From: Bacteroidota bacterium
GTDB taxonomy: Bacteria > Bacteroidota > Bacteroidia > Bacteroidales > VadinHA17
Reading direction: 5' to 3'
Length of the DNA stretch: 32,916 nucleotides
Assembly: GCA_030706785.1 (NCBI GenBank)
Contig: JAUZNW010000021.1
Coordinates: 1 to 32,916, forward strand
Shown here: positions 32,796 to 32,916 of the stretch, piece by piece
Position numbering within the stretch: position 1 is the first letter of the stretch
Layout: each line of letters starts with the position of its first letter
Program-made: the position numbers and the translations under genes
Notes under the pieces: model-generated
Seen by the model: the letters and a program-made list of their open reading frames with translations, nothing else
What the model was told of the DNA's origin: nothing
The model's database searches: none

Positions 32796-32916
32796 CTAAA
32801 CTCTTTCAGCCACGAGGTCACCGACCTCTGCCGTGCCATATCCCATTTTGCCGGCTGACAAATCCCTGATCTTGTTGGCGGTGGTATCCATAACAGCTTT
32901 TTCAATGGCTACGGCT
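32796..32916 (-). CDS. C-terminal fragment, probable isocitrate/isopropylmalate dehydrogenase family, 5'-truncated by window edge
   Basis: On the minus strand the frame from the window edge to TAG at 32796 gives 39 residues, including AIEKAVMDTTANKIRDL and GYGTAEVGDLVAERV. The pattern of a long helix followed by a (G/S)TxEVGD motif a few residues from the end resembles the C-terminus of the isocitrate/isopropylmalate dehydrogenase family (LeuB-like). With so little sequence I cannot decide which member. The track's 61-residue ORF at 32720-32905 is a different frame of the same stretch and is not real. The gene is on the same strand as the his operon, about 180 nt before its promoter. Confidence 0.5.
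   Translation of the reverse strand, partial: AVAIEKAVMDTTANKIRDLSAGKMGYGTAEVGDLVAERV

Noticed and set aside
32720-32905. 61-aa minus-strand ORF of the track
   Set aside because: It overlaps the better frame that gives an EVGD-type C-terminus ending at 32796, and its downstream half lies in the 96-bp inverted-repeat element.

Overview
The window looks like a chromosomal contig of a Bacteroidota bacterium (Bacteroidia/Marinilabiliales-like). Evidence: an alternative complex III (Act) locus; Bacteroidota-type glycan enzymes (GH5, GH106, GH105, HGSNAT-like acyltransferase, DUF6807/PmoA-like, NIPSNAP); fused HisB, HisIE and DAHP synthase-chorismate mutase proteins; and three promoters matching the Bacteroidota consensus (TTTG or TTG, about 18-21 nt, TAnnTTTG). 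Most genes lie on the minus strand. No tRNA, rRNA, CRISPR array or insertion sequence was seen.

Layout. (1) 1-4525, minus: actA-actB-actC, the start of an Act operon that runs off the left edge. (2) 4526-5131: about 600 bp with no convincing gene. (3) 5132-17981: a loose carbohydrate and secreted-protein region with GH5, GH106 rhamnosidase, a GNAT-MFS pair, GH105, an HGSNAT-like membrane acyltransferase, a purple acid phosphatase-like enzyme, a 5'-nucleotidase, a DUF6807 protein and a NIPSNAP protein. No SusC/SusD pair is present. (4) 18044-32613, minus: three amino-acid transcription units. These are stand-alone trpB2; the aromatic operon pheA-aminotransferase-tyrA-DAHPS/CM-aroA; and a complete eight-gene histidine operon hisG-D-C-B-H-A-F-IE. 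(5) The right edge carries a 39-residue C-terminal fragment resembling the isocitrate/isopropylmalate dehydrogenase family.

The most notable content is regulatory and absent from the ORF track. Each of the three biosynthetic units is preceded by a Bacteroidota-type promoter, a tiny leader ORF rich in the relevant codons (Trp: IWSW; Phe/Tyr: FYFYFFY; His: HHHH), and a strong intrinsic terminator just before the first structural gene. In all three, a segment near the end of the leader ORF can pair with the terminator, giving a plausible antiterminator. This is classical ribosome-mediated attenuation, three times within 13 kb, each tuned to the pathway's own product. The Trp case suggests that the stand-alone TrpB2 is used in tryptophan synthesis.

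A second layer is a family of GC-rich palindromic intergenic repeats built on CCCCyAA(T)CCCCC..GGGGG. There are four copies, all between genes. A related palindromic segment appears to encode the C-terminal tail of HisIE. Other degenerate intergenic repeats (CACAGAG-type, GTTGC-type and a 96-bp element with terminal inverted repeats) are also present.
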